Below, piece after piece: positions 36,750 through 44,435 of a stretch of 64,000 nucleotides of DNA (its first letter is position 1; every line of letters begins with the position of its first letter). The position numbers were made by a program, and so were the translations under genes. Source of the stretch: Enterobacteriaceae bacterium B14. GTDB lineage: Bacteria; Pseudomonadota; Gammaproteobacteria; Enterobacterales; Enterobacteriaceae. The stretch spans positions 1,539,171-1,603,170 of the forward strand of contig DF158882.1 of assembly GCA_000307305.1 (NCBI GenBank). The letters run 5' to 3'. Below the pieces are notes generated by a model. That model saw only the letters and a list, made by a program, of their open reading frames with translations. It had not been told where the DNA came from and ran no database searches.

Positions 36750-37882
36750 CCGTGTTCCCCTCTGTTTTTATACGTTAACACCGGCTTCAAACGAGCTATG
36801 AGTTCAATCAATCCCGCCTGCTGCATGGCTTCAATCACGCTATCTATTGGCTTATAAGCCTCTGGTGCCTCTTGATAAATCAGTTGTCGATCACCACAAA
36901 TCACTCGGCTACCAAACCGTGTTTTCTCTAATTGCTCAACACGATAACGCCCAGAAAGGCGCTCTTTGCACTCAGAACGCATCCACTTTCGCCCAGCACC
37001 ATGGGCCAGAGAGAGCAGGCTCACTTCAGTTGGTAGTGGCCTAACGACATAACTATAATCCCCACGAGAACCGGGAACGATCACCGCCCCCATGTTCGAT
37101 GGCGTAGCCCCTTTTCGATGCAGCCAACCCGCTACACCGTTCACCGTTTCTGCTTCCACCAAATTGTGATGAACATTGAGTAGTACCTCACCTTCAGCAC
37201 GCCAGCTTTTAAGCATCCGCAGAGCAATCAGCTTGCGATTAACGACGGCATAATCGAGCGCCTGTTGATGCCGTGCCAGATAAGCCTCACACTCTGGTGT
37301 ATTCTCTTCAATGCCTCGATGGCCAAATACTTCGATATGTTCTGCCAAAATAGCCTGGCCTAATCCACGCGAACCGCTATGAACTAATAATTGAAGCTGC
37401 TTTTTGTCCAGCCCGAGTGCTAATGCGGCTTCCGAGTCATAAATTTCATCCAATTGCTGTAACTCAGCAAAATGATTACCACCGCCAATCGTCCCTAAAG
37501 AACGTTCGAAGCCCGAAGAGACAAGGCCTGATATATCTGCTTCATCCAACCATTCAGGTTCAAGTGGCTGATCGATATTGCCCAGTTTCTTCTCCAGCTT
37601 ATCAATGTTCAATTTACTGGTGCTGATATCCGTCTGTAGCAACGCCATCCCACAACCAATGTCATTACCAACCAAGGCAGGATAGAGCCGTTGATGTGAA
37701 AAGAAAGCTGCGCCAATGGGATAGCCCCGCCCAGGATGCAGATCGGGCATTCCGACGACCTGAACCATCTGCGGCAATTGTGCTGTTGTTTGTAATTGCT
37801 GGATCGCTTTACCTTCAATCCAAGTTTGTTCTGTAGCGATCGTAGAGACGCCATCAGAGATAGAGCGAATAGAGTTGCCCAT
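36746..37882 (-). CDS. rtcB: RtcB-family RNA ligase (RtcB2, prfH-linked)
   Basis: GTP-dependent 3'-phosphate RNA ligase, 378 residues from [11 protein letters not shown]; an ATG four codons earlier (37894) is equally possible and neither has a good ribosome site. Metal and guanylylation residues are present: Asp and Cys in [11 protein letters not shown], His in [32 protein letters not shown], and the nucleophile His in [13 protein letters not shown]. Shorter than housekeeping RtcB (408), as is usual for the prfH-linked type. It sits between lnt and gltI, where E. coli has unrelated genes, so it is probably acquired. A repeat element occupies its upstream region. Confidence 0.92.
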   Translation of the reverse strand: MGNSIRSISDGVSTIATEQTWIEGKAIQQLQTTAQLPQMVQVVGMPDLHPGRGYPIGAAFFSHQRLYPALVGNDIGCGMALLQTDISTSKLNIDKLEKKLGNIDQPLEPEWLDEADISGLVSSGFERSLGTIGGGNHFAELQQLDEIYDSEAALALGLDKKQLQLLVHSGSRGLGQAILAEHIEVFGHRGIEENTPECEAYLARHQQALDYAVVNRKLIALRMLKSWRAEGEVLLNVHHNLVEAETVNGVAGWLHRKGATPSNMGAVIVPGSRGDYSYVVRPLPTEVSLLSLAHGAGRKWMRSECKERLSGRYRVEQLEKTRFGSRVICGDRQLIYQEAPEAYKPIDSVIEAMQQAGLIELIARLKPVLTYKNRGEHG

Positions 37883-37916
37883 ATACCAATCCATATTTTT
37901 GGAAAAATAGACTCGT

Positions 37917-38108
37917 CATACTTCAAGTTGCAGAGGTATCAGATACGCTCAGTACTCGGCTTATTTATTAGCCTAACCCCTTCAGGGCCACTGTCATCAG
38001 CGTTCAAAGCGGTTCCAAACAGAATTGTCGCCCCAGCCGTATTTAGCTATGCATTTAGGGGGGGTTACTTCCTCGTCGCCCTGCTACAACTCAAATTATT
38101 TTGAGTGT
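37917..38108. repeat. Palindromic MITE-like repeat element, degenerate
   Basis: About 190 bp bounded by CATACTTCAAGTTGCAG (37917) and CTACAACTCAAATTATTTTG AGT (ends 38106). The ends are imperfect inverted repeats (9 of 12 positions in TTCAAGTTGCAG against the complement of the other end), and the right end is itself a palindrome (ACTCAAA...TTTGAGT). From memory this resembles a family of intergenic repeats in Yersinia, Serratia and relatives with ends ACTTCAAGTTGCA and GCAACTCGAATTATTTTGAG. It holds no open frame. It lies 23 nt upstream of the first possible rtcB start. Confidence 0.6.
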
Positions 38109-38168
38109 AAAAAATAGTGTGGCAGGCAAACCGGGCAGAGATCGATACGCCGCTAGGCGTGAAGAGGG

Positions 38169-38213
38169 TTACTGCTGGGTGAGCCTGCAAAGAGTTGTCA
38201 TTGTCTGTTTCAT
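38169..38213 (-). CDS. 14-residue peptide frame with strong ribosome site
   Basis: MKQTMTTLCRLTQQ, preceded by AAGGAGG 7 nt before the ATG, a near-perfect Shine-Dalgarno sequence. A promoter-like TTGCTA-N17-TAATAT lies about 45 nt upstream on the same strand. The frame reads towards rtcB-prfH, about 290 nt away, with no clear terminator in between other than the repeat element. It is either a leader peptide or a small protein. No family is recognised. Confidence 0.45.
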   Translation of the reverse strand: MKQTMTTLCRLTQQ

Positions 38214-38255
38214 AATCATTCCTCCTTTGCAGTCAATAAGATAAAAATCGGCGCG

Positions 38256-38284
38256 ATATTACCCAGTGAAAAGATAAATAGCAA
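38256..38284 (-). promoter_or_regulatory. Promoter candidate for the 14-codon frame and rtcB-prfH
   Basis: On the minus strand TTGCTA and TAATAT are separated by exactly 17 bp. Transcription from here would include the small frame and then the repeat element before reaching rtcB. Confidence 0.5.
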
Positions 38285-38618
38285 GATTATTTATGCACTG
38301 CACACCCTATTTACCTTAACAGTGGCATACCAATTGCTACTTATATACCGAGTGCCATAGAAACAGGCTGTTTCTATATGGTTGAAACACTCATGACAAT
38401 TTTTCGCATAATAAAAGAGATCACTAAGCACCAAAGAGGTGCAACACAGTAAAACTGCCTTATCTGAGTGCGGTCAATGTCTCAAAAACAAACAAATTCT
38501 TATCAAATTATTCACATTAGTCTATTTTTAGACAGGTACTGGTTGTGATTTTTACCTCTCATAACCCTCATTGAAAAGTAAAAAGCAATGACTGAAATAA
38601 CAGCATAGGAGCTGAACC

Positions 38619-39515
38619 ATGCAAGTGCGCAAATTGGTATTATCCTTACTATTAGTTGGTATGGCAGGCGGCATTGCTCAGGCAGAAGAGCTGACCGGAA
38701 CATTAAAGAAAATTAGCGATAATGGTGTTATCGTCGTCGGTCACCGCGAATCCTCTGTTCCTTTCTCCTATTATGACAATCAACAAAAAGTGGTGGGATA
38801 CTCGCAGGATTATTCCAACCTCATCGTCGATGCCGTGAAGAAAAAGCTGAATAACCCTCAGTTGCAAGTCAAACTGCTACCCATTACCTCACAAAACCGT
38901 ATTCCGCTCCTGCAAAACGGAACATTTGATTTTGAATGTGGCTCTACTACCAACAATTTAGAACGTCAGAAACAAGTTGCCTTCTCTGACACCATATTTG
39001 TTGTTGACACACGTCTGCTGGCTAAAAAAGACTCTAGCATCAAAGAGTTTGCTGACTTGAAAGACAAAACTGCCGTAGTGACCTCAGGGACGACCTCAGA
39101 AATTCTGCTGAATAAGCTGAATGAAAAAGAGAAACTAAACATGCGCATCATCAGCGCCAAAGACCACGGGGACTCTTTCCGTACTCTGGAAAGCGGCCGT
39201 GCAGTGGCCTTTATGATGGATGATGCCCTGTTGGCTGGCGAACGTGCTAAGGCAAAAAAACCTGACCAGTGGGTGATTACAGGCACCGCGCAATCTCAGG
39301 AAGCCTACGGCTGTATGCTGCGTAAAGACGATAGCGAATTCAAAAAACTGATCGATGAGACTATCGCCCAAGCTCAAACATCAGGCGTGGCTGAGAAATC
39401 TTTCGAGCGCTGGTTTAAACAACCAATCCCACCGAAGAATCTGAATCTCAACTTTGATCTCTCCGATACGATGAAAGCGCTATTTAAAGCACCAAACGAT
39501 AAAGCATTAAATTAG
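38619..39515 (+). CDS. gltI: Glutamate/aspartate periplasmic binding protein
   Basis: 298 residues (E. coli 302). Signal peptide MQVRKLVLSLLLVGMAGGIA-QA, then a type 3 solute-binding domain with VVGHRESSVPFSYYDNQQKV, NGTFDFECGSTTNN and VTSGTTSEILL, nearly identical in motifs to GltI. It captures glutamate and aspartate in the periplasm for GltJKL. TAGGAG precedes the ATG. In E. coli the mRNA is a GcvB target; such regulation is likely but not demonstrated here. Confidence 0.97.
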   Translation: MQVRKLVLSLLLVGMAGGIAQAEELTGTLKKISDNGVIVVGHRESSVPFSYYDNQQKVVGYSQDYSNLIVDAVKKKLNNPQLQVKLLPITSQNRIPLLQNGTFDFECGSTTNNLERQKQVAFSDTIFVVDTRLLAKKDSSIKEFADLKDKTAVVTSGTTSEILLNKLNEKEKLNMRIISAKDHGDSFRTLESGRAVAFMMDDALLAGERAKAKKPDQWVITGTAQSQEAYGCMLRKDDSEFKKLIDETIAQAQTSGVAEKSFERWFKQPIPPKNLNLNFDLSDTMKALFKAPNDKALN

Positions 39516-39534
39516 TCGTTATAAACAACAAGCA

Positions 39535-39675
39535 AATGGCGATTTAACCCCGCTGTTTGATCTGTTGGGCAGGCAGGAAAACAAATCACATTCGTGTGAT
39601 GGGTAAAGCAAGTTATATAAAAACAGAGGGAAGCAGTATATCCCGTTCGTTCCGGGGCATACTGCTATCTCCTCA
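39535..39675 (+). ncRNA. sroC: Possible SroC-like small RNA after gltI
   Basis: The 328-nt gltI-gltJ gap has no gene. It starts with GGCGATTTAACCCCGCTGTT, which I recall as similar to the E. coli SroC start, and contains a hairpin with AGCAGTAT / ATACTGCT arms (39632-39666, inner CCC/GGG pairs). In E. coli and Salmonella SroC is processed from this exact intergenic region and sponges GcvB. Assignment rests mainly on position; the ends are estimates. Confidence 0.35.
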
Positions 39676-39843
39676 CGTAACACTTCCCCACCACTCATCA
39701 ACCAACAACATCTTGCTCAAGGTCATATTCAAAGGGCACAAATAACAACAACCGACAAAAAATTATGCAGTGCTACGGCTCATAGGCAATGGGGTTATGT
39801 CAATTTTCAGGGTAGAGGTTCTACTCATCGCGTGGAGTTCATC

Positions 39844-40584
39844 ATGTCTATAGATTGGAACTGGGGAATATTTTTACAAGCAGCCCCATTTGGCAACACC
39901 ACCTATCTTGGTTGGCTGTGGTCTGGGTTTCAAGTCACTATTGCAGTATCCCTGTGCGCATGGATTATAGCGTTCATTGTCGGATCGCTGTTCGGTATTT
40001 TGCGCACAGTACCTAATAAGTTTCTATCGACTCTCGGTGCATGTTATGTCGAGCTTTTCCGTAATGTACCGCTGATCGTCCAATTCTTTACTTGGTATTT
40101 GGTCGTTCCTGAGCTACTGCCAGAAAATCTCGGCATTTGGTTCAAGAGTGAGCTGGAACCTAACATTCAGTTCTTCTTATCATCCGTCATCTGCCTTGGT
40201 CTATTTAGCGCATCCAGAGTCTGTGAACAGGTAAGAGCAGGTGTTCAATCACTCCCAAAAGGGCAAACTGCCGCTGGGTTGGCGCTAGGGTTAACGCTAC
40301 CGCAAACATATCGCCATATCCTGCTGCCTAATGCTTATCGGGTCATCATCCCTCCGATAACGTCTGAAATGCTGAATCTGGTAAAAAACTCGGCTATCGC
40401 CTCAACAATTGGTCTGCTGGACATGTCTGCTCAGGCAGGAAAAATCCTGGATTACTCCGCACACGCCTATGAATCTTTCACTGCGATTTCATTGGGTTAC
40501 ATCCTGATTAGTTTAACTATCATGCTCATAATGCGTCTCATTGAAAAGAGAACGCAACTTGCAGGCAATGTAGGAAGCAAATGA
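39844..40584 (+). CDS. gltJ: Glutamate/aspartate ABC permease GltJ
   Basis: 246 residues from MSIDWNWGIFLQAAPFGNTT, the E. coli length; GGAG lies 7 nt upstream. Polar amino-acid permease with the signature VELFRNVPLIVQFF and the EAA loop SLPKGQTAAGLALGLTLPQ (about 138-156) that contacts the ATPase. Five or so transmembrane helices. It pairs with GltK to form the inner-membrane channel. Confidence 0.96.
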   Translation: MSIDWNWGIFLQAAPFGNTTYLGWLWSGFQVTIAVSLCAWIIAFIVGSLFGILRTVPNKFLSTLGACYVELFRNVPLIVQFFTWYLVVPELLPENLGIWFKSELEPNIQFFLSSVICLGLFSASRVCEQVRAGVQSLPKGQTAAGLALGLTLPQTYRHILLPNAYRVIIPPITSEMLNLVKNSAIASTIGLLDMSAQAGKILDYSAHAYESFTAISLGYILISLTIMLIMRLIEKRTQLAGNVGSK

Positions 40585-40624
40585 TGAAAGGATCAATAAA
40601 GAGCAATAATGTGGGGAGTCAATA

Positions 40625-41299
40625 ATGTACGAATTTGATTGGAGTTCAATTGTTCCTAGCTTCCCCTATCTGCTACAAGGGATGATGATCACCTTAAAAA
40701 TCACGGTGACCACAGTAGTCTTTGGGATTATCTGGGGAACTATCTTGGCGGTAATGCGGATATCCACATTTAAGCCACTATCTTGGTTTGCCGCACTGTA
40801 CGTCAACTTATTCCGCTCTTTGCCGCTGGTCATGGTTTTGCTATGGTTCTATTTGGTTGTTCCCAGCCTGCTGCAACAGGTGCTTGGCATATCGCCTAAA
40901 ACAGATATTCGTTTAATCTCAGCTATGGTTGCCTTCGCACTCTTCGAGGCAGCCTTCTATTCAGAGATTATTCGTGCAGGTATTCAGAGTATCTCTAAGG
41001 GCCAATCATCCGCTGCGCTGGCATTGGGGATGACGCAGTGGCAAACCATGCGTTTAGTCATCCTGCCGCAGGCCTTCCGGACGATGGTGCCATTACTTCT
41101 CACTCAAGGTATTGTTCTCTTTCAGGATACCTCTCTGGTTTATGTACTCAGTTTGGCTGATTTCTTCCGTACCGCATCGACGATTGGCGAGCGAGACGGA
41201 ACTCAGGTTGAGATGATCTTGTTTGCTGGCTTCGTGTACTTCATTATTAGTATTTCGGCCTCTATGTTAGTTAATTATTTGAAGAAAAGGACTGTTTGA
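40625..41299 (+). CDS. gltK: Glutamate/aspartate ABC permease GltK
   Basis: 224 residues, the same length as E. coli GltK. Permease motif [19 protein letters not shown] and EAA loop [19 protein letters not shown] (about 124-142). GGGGAG precedes the ATG. Its TGA overlaps the gltL ATG by one base (TGATG), so the two are coupled. Confidence 0.96.
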   Translation: MYEFDWSSIVPSFPYLLQGMMITLKITVTTVVFGIIWGTILAVMRISTFKPLSWFAALYVNLFRSLPLVMVLLWFYLVVPSLLQQVLGISPKTDIRLISAMVAFALFEAAFYSEIIRAGIQSISKGQSSAALALGMTQWQTMRLVILPQAFRTMVPLLLTQGIVLFQDTSLVYVLSLADFFRTASTIGERDGTQVEMILFAGFVYFIISISASMLVNYLKKRTV

Positions 41300-42024
41300 T
41301 GATTTCGCTGAAAAATGTGTCTAAGTGGTATGGTCAATTTCAAGTATTGACCGATTGCTCCACTGAAGTAAAAAAAGGTGAAGTGGTCGTTGTTTGTGGT
41401 CCTTCTGGTTCAGGCAAATCGACCCTCATCAAAACCGTCAACGGCTTAGAACCTATCCAGCGCGGTGAAATTCTGGTCAACGGCATTCAAGTTAACGATA
41501 AAAAGACAGATCTGGCACAGCTACGCTCTAAAGTCGGCATGGTTTTCCAGCATTTCGAGCTGTTCCCGCATCTGTCGATCGTCGAGAACCTAACGCTCGC
41601 ACAGATCAAAGTGCTAAATCGCAGCAAAGAAGAAGCGCAAGAAAAAGGACTGAAACTGCTAGAGCGCGTCGGGCTTTCATCCCACGCGAATAAATTTCCA
41701 GGCCAGCTTTCCGGCGGCCAACAGCAGCGTGTCGCTATTGCCCGAGCACTGTGTATGGACCCAAACGCCATGCTGTTTGATGAGCCAACCTCAGCACTCG
41801 ACCCTGAGATGATTAACGAGGTGCTCGATGTTATGGTGAAGCTCGCGGAAGAAGGCATGACGATGATGGTGGTTACTCACGAAATGGGCTTTGCCCGTAA
41901 AGTGGCGAATCGCGTCATTTTTATGGATGAAGGAAAAATTGTTGAAGATAGCCAGAAAGATGACTTCTTTAATAATCCACAGTCTGACCGAGCGAAAGAT
42001 TTCTTAGCAAAAATCCTGCACTGA
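41299..42024 (+). CDS. gltL: Glutamate/aspartate ABC transporter ATPase GltL
   Basis: 241 residues from [20 protein letters not shown]. Walker [10 protein letters not shown] (about 35-43), Q-loop [12 protein letters not shown], signature [15 protein letters not shown] (about 134-148), Walker [14 protein letters not shown], switch His in VVTHEMGF. An in-frame TTG one codon earlier is disregarded. Last gene of gltIJKL, followed by a GC-rich hairpin. Confidence 0.97.
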   Translation: MISLKNVSKWYGQFQVLTDCSTEVKKGEVVVVCGPSGSGKSTLIKTVNGLEPIQRGEILVNGIQVNDKKTDLAQLRSKVGMVFQHFELFPHLSIVENLTLAQIKVLNRSKEEAQEKGLKLLERVGLSSHANKFPGQLSGGQQQRVAIARALCMDPNAMLFDEPTSALDPEMINEVLDVMVKLAEEGMTMMVVTHEMGFARKVANRVIFMDEGKIVEDSQKDDFFNNPQSDRAKDFLAKILH

Positions 42025-42034
42025 TTTATAAATA

Positions 42035-42059
42035 GGCGGCTCTTCTGTTGGGAGCCGCT
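42035..42059 (+). terminator. Hairpin after gltL
   Basis: GCGGCTC / GAGCCGC stem with a 9-nt loop, 10 nt past the gltL stop. Only a mixed AT stretch follows, so termination efficiency is uncertain. Confidence 0.55.
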
Positions 42060-42198
42060 AATACAATATTTCCCCCTATTTATACACTCTCTTCCTCTCT
42101 AAAATTCGAGCTGTGCCTCGGTCATCTTTCTCTATCCATGCCATCATAACCCTATAAATAGTGTTGCTTTGATTCACCAGAATAATTTAGGAGAGTTC

Positions 42199-43620
42199 AT
42201 GGATACCGAATATGACGTTGCCGTTATTGGTGCCGGCCCCGGTGGGTATATCGCTGCCATTCGTGCCGCGCAACTGGGGCTAAAAACGCTCTGCATTGAT
42301 GCCTTCAAAAACGATGAGGGCAACCCGTCTCTAGGCGGTACATGTCTTAATGTAGGGTGCATTCCTTCCAAAGCACTGCTGCAATCATCAGAGAACTTTC
42401 ACTCACTTCAACACGACTTTGCCGAACACGGTATTCAAAGCACGAACCCAACAATTGATATCACTAAAATGATCGCCAGAAAAAAAGGCATCGTCGATAA
42501 ACTCACAGGGGGTATCAAACTGCTGTTCGAAAAAAATGGCATTACCTCTCTGCATGGAACAGCAATGCTACTGGGAAGAGAAAATAACCAGTGGCAAATA
42601 AGCATTGGTGGCCAACACGTTTGCGCGCGCAACATCATCATTGCCACAGGCTCTCGCCCTAGAGAGCTTGCCTCAGCCCCTGTCGATAATATCTCTATTC
42701 TGGATAACGCGGGCGCTTTGGCACTACAAAGCGTCCCTAAGCGATTATGTGTTATCGGTGCAGGTGTGATTGGGTTAGAGCTAGGTTCAGTCTGGAAGCG
42801 CCTTGGTTCACAGGTCACATTGCTAGAAGCTATGCCTGATTTTCTCCCTGCCGCCGATAAGCGTATTGCGGTTGAAGCCAAAAAGAGTCTCATCAACAAA
42901 ACAGGGTTGGATATCCAGCTAGGTGCCGCCGTTGAACACGTTGAGCGACAAGGCGAAGAACTGATTATCACCTATCACCACCAGCAAGAGTCTAAGCAGC
43001 TCACCGCCGATAAACTCATTGTTGCCGTAGGCCGAGTACCGAATACGGAAGGATTGGGTACAGAGAAAATCGGTTTAGAGATCGATGCACATGGCTTTAT
43101 TACGGTTGATGAATTATGCAAAACCAATTTGCCTAATATATGGGCTATCGGCGATGTCGTCAGAGGGCCAATGCTCGCACACAAGGCGATGGAAGAAGGC
43201 GTTCTTGCCGCAGAGCAGATCGCAGGACAAAAAGTACCGCCGCTGCTGTTTAATCACATTCCTTGGGTTATCTATACTCAGCCAGAAATAGCGTGGGTTG
43301 GGCAAACTGAAGAGCAGCTAAAGAAAGCAGGTATCAAATATAAGAAAGGTAATGGCTTATTTCCTGCTAACGGGCGGGCGCTCGCAATGGGCCAAGGTGA
43401 AGGGCTAGTCAAAGTATTGACCGATGCGAATAACGATCGCGTATTGGGTATTCACATTGTCGGGCCAATGGCATCCGAGCTCATCAACGAAGCCGCATTA
43501 GCGATCGCATTTGACGCGAGCAGCGAAGACCTGATCGGCACAATACATGCCCATCCCTCACTCAGTGAAACGCTACATGAAGCCGCTTTGGCAGCCAATA
43601 AACGAGCGTTGCACGGATAA
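42199..43620 (+). CDS. Dihydrolipoyl dehydrogenase (stand-alone E3 paralogue)
   Basis: 473 residues from MDTEYDVAVIGAGPGGYIAA, with TAGGAG upstream. FAD motif GAGPGGYIAAIRAAQLG, redox disulfide GGTCLNVGCIPSKALL (about 46-61), NAD motif VIGAGVIGLELGSVWKRLG, FAD motif IWAIGDVVRGPMLAHKAMEE, and catalytic dyad HAHPSLSETLHEA at the C-terminal interface. It would reoxidise protein-bound dihydrolipoamide. Unlike lpdA, it is not next to E1/E2 genes; lipA and lipB lie 14 kb away. E. coli has no gene of this kind at this place, so it is a paralogue or an acquisition. It has its own terminator. Confidence 0.93.
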   Translation: MDTEYDVAVIGAGPGGYIAAIRAAQLGLKTLCIDAFKNDEGNPSLGGTCLNVGCIPSKALLQSSENFHSLQHDFAEHGIQSTNPTIDITKMIARKKGIVDKLTGGIKLLFEKNGITSLHGTAMLLGRENNQWQISIGGQHVCARNIIIATGSRPRELASAPVDNISILDNAGALALQSVPKRLCVIGAGVIGLELGSVWKRLGSQVTLLEAMPDFLPAADKRIAVEAKKSLINKTGLDIQLGAAVEHVERQGEELIITYHHQQESKQLTADKLIVAVGRVPNTEGLGTEKIGLEIDAHGFITVDELCKTNLPNIWAIGDVVRGPMLAHKAMEEGVLAAEQIAGQKVPPLLFNHIPWVIYTQPEIAWVGQTEEQLKKAGIKYKKGNGLFPANGRALAMGQGEGLVKVLTDANNDRVLGIHIVGPMASELINEAALAIAFDASSEDLIGTIHAHPSLSETLHEAALAANKRALHG

Positions 43621-43633
43621 CTTATCGAAAATA

Positions 43634-43665
43634 CACCTATTGGCCCTTTGTAGGGCTAATAGGTG
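43634..43665. terminator. Terminator between the E3 gene and ybeL
   Basis: CACCTATTGGCCCT / AGGGCTAATAGGTG, a 14-bp stem with one mismatch and a 4-nt loop, 14 nt after the E3 gene. A short T-run follows rightward. Confidence 0.7.
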
Positions 43666-43697
43666 ATTTAAATGGCAGACTCAAACGCAGGCAATCA

Positions 43698-44180
43698 TCA
43701 AGGATTAAAAGGCTTACGCTGAAACTGATCGTGCTGACATTTAGGGCACAGCGGCAACACTTCCGGTGTATAAACACTCAGATGATAATGGCACTTTTCA
43801 CAGACTAAATTCCCTAATCCGACAATTTCACCGCTGTGATACACGCCATGATGGTTGACATCATTAAGCACTTCTCGCCACTCTAGCTGCGTTTTGTCTG
43901 TAATATCCGCAAGCTCTTGCCATAGGCTCTCCTTGATAACCCGCATAAAGACACTGTCGGACTCCTCTGCCAAGCTCTCTTTGTAGCTACGAGCAAACTC
44001 TTCTAAGTCGCGCCTTACAGAACGAGTAACCTGTTGAACTTCCTCATGAGTTAACTCTCCTGCAGCAGTCAGCCTCTTCTCTGCGCTATCGACCAATGAG
44101 CTGATATCCCGTTCGCCTTCTTTCAAGCGTGCAGTTAGTGAAGCAACCAGTTCTTGGTAATGCTGAACAACCTTATTCAT
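43698..44180 (-). CDS. ybeL: YbeL, zinc-ribbon protein (DUF1451)
   Basis: 160 residues from MNKVVQHYQELVASLTARLK, identical in length to E. coli YbeL. Helical N-terminal part with VTRSVRRDLEEFARSYKESL, conserved FMRVIKESLWQELADITDKT, and a C-terminal zinc ribbon with two Cys pairs, CEKCHYHL and CPKCQHDQF. GAGGGGAAA is upstream of the ATG; the frame extends seven codons further. Function unknown. Divergent from leuS, as in E. coli. Confidence 0.94.
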   Translation of the reverse strand: MNKVVQHYQELVASLTARLKEGERDISSLVDSAEKRLTAAGELTHEEVQQVTRSVRRDLEEFARSYKESLAEESDSVFMRVIKESLWQELADITDKTQLEWREVLNDVNHHGVYHSGEIVGLGNLVCEKCHYHLSVYTPEVLPLCPKCQHDQFQRKPFNP

Positions 44181-44435
44181 TTTCCCCTCACTTAGACTCA
44201 AATTATTTAGGATGGAACCATTTCGAGCGACGATCGGTTTTAGTCTAGTCTTAATCTCTACTTATTTTTGTGTGCGAATGCGTAACTCTCATTTTTTGCA
44301 AACAAAAATGCCTCTGCCCAGCGCTTAGTGTTGTTGCCGGTGACGCTTATCGGCTATTCTATGCGGATCCATATTCATTCACTGATGAATGCTACAGGCG
44401 TAGCTGTTTTTTCACAGATAGGACCCTCTGCCGCC

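Noticed and set aside
37796-38104. 102-codon frame across the rtcB start and repeat element
   Set aside because: It spans the antisense of rtcB and the repeat, has no ribosome site, and resembles no protein.
42435-42971. 178-codon minus-strand frame opposite the dihydrolipoyl dehydrogenase gene
   Set aside because: It lies wholly antisense to a gene with every catalytic motif, has no ribosome site and encodes a Ser/Pro-rich sequence typical of a shadow frame.
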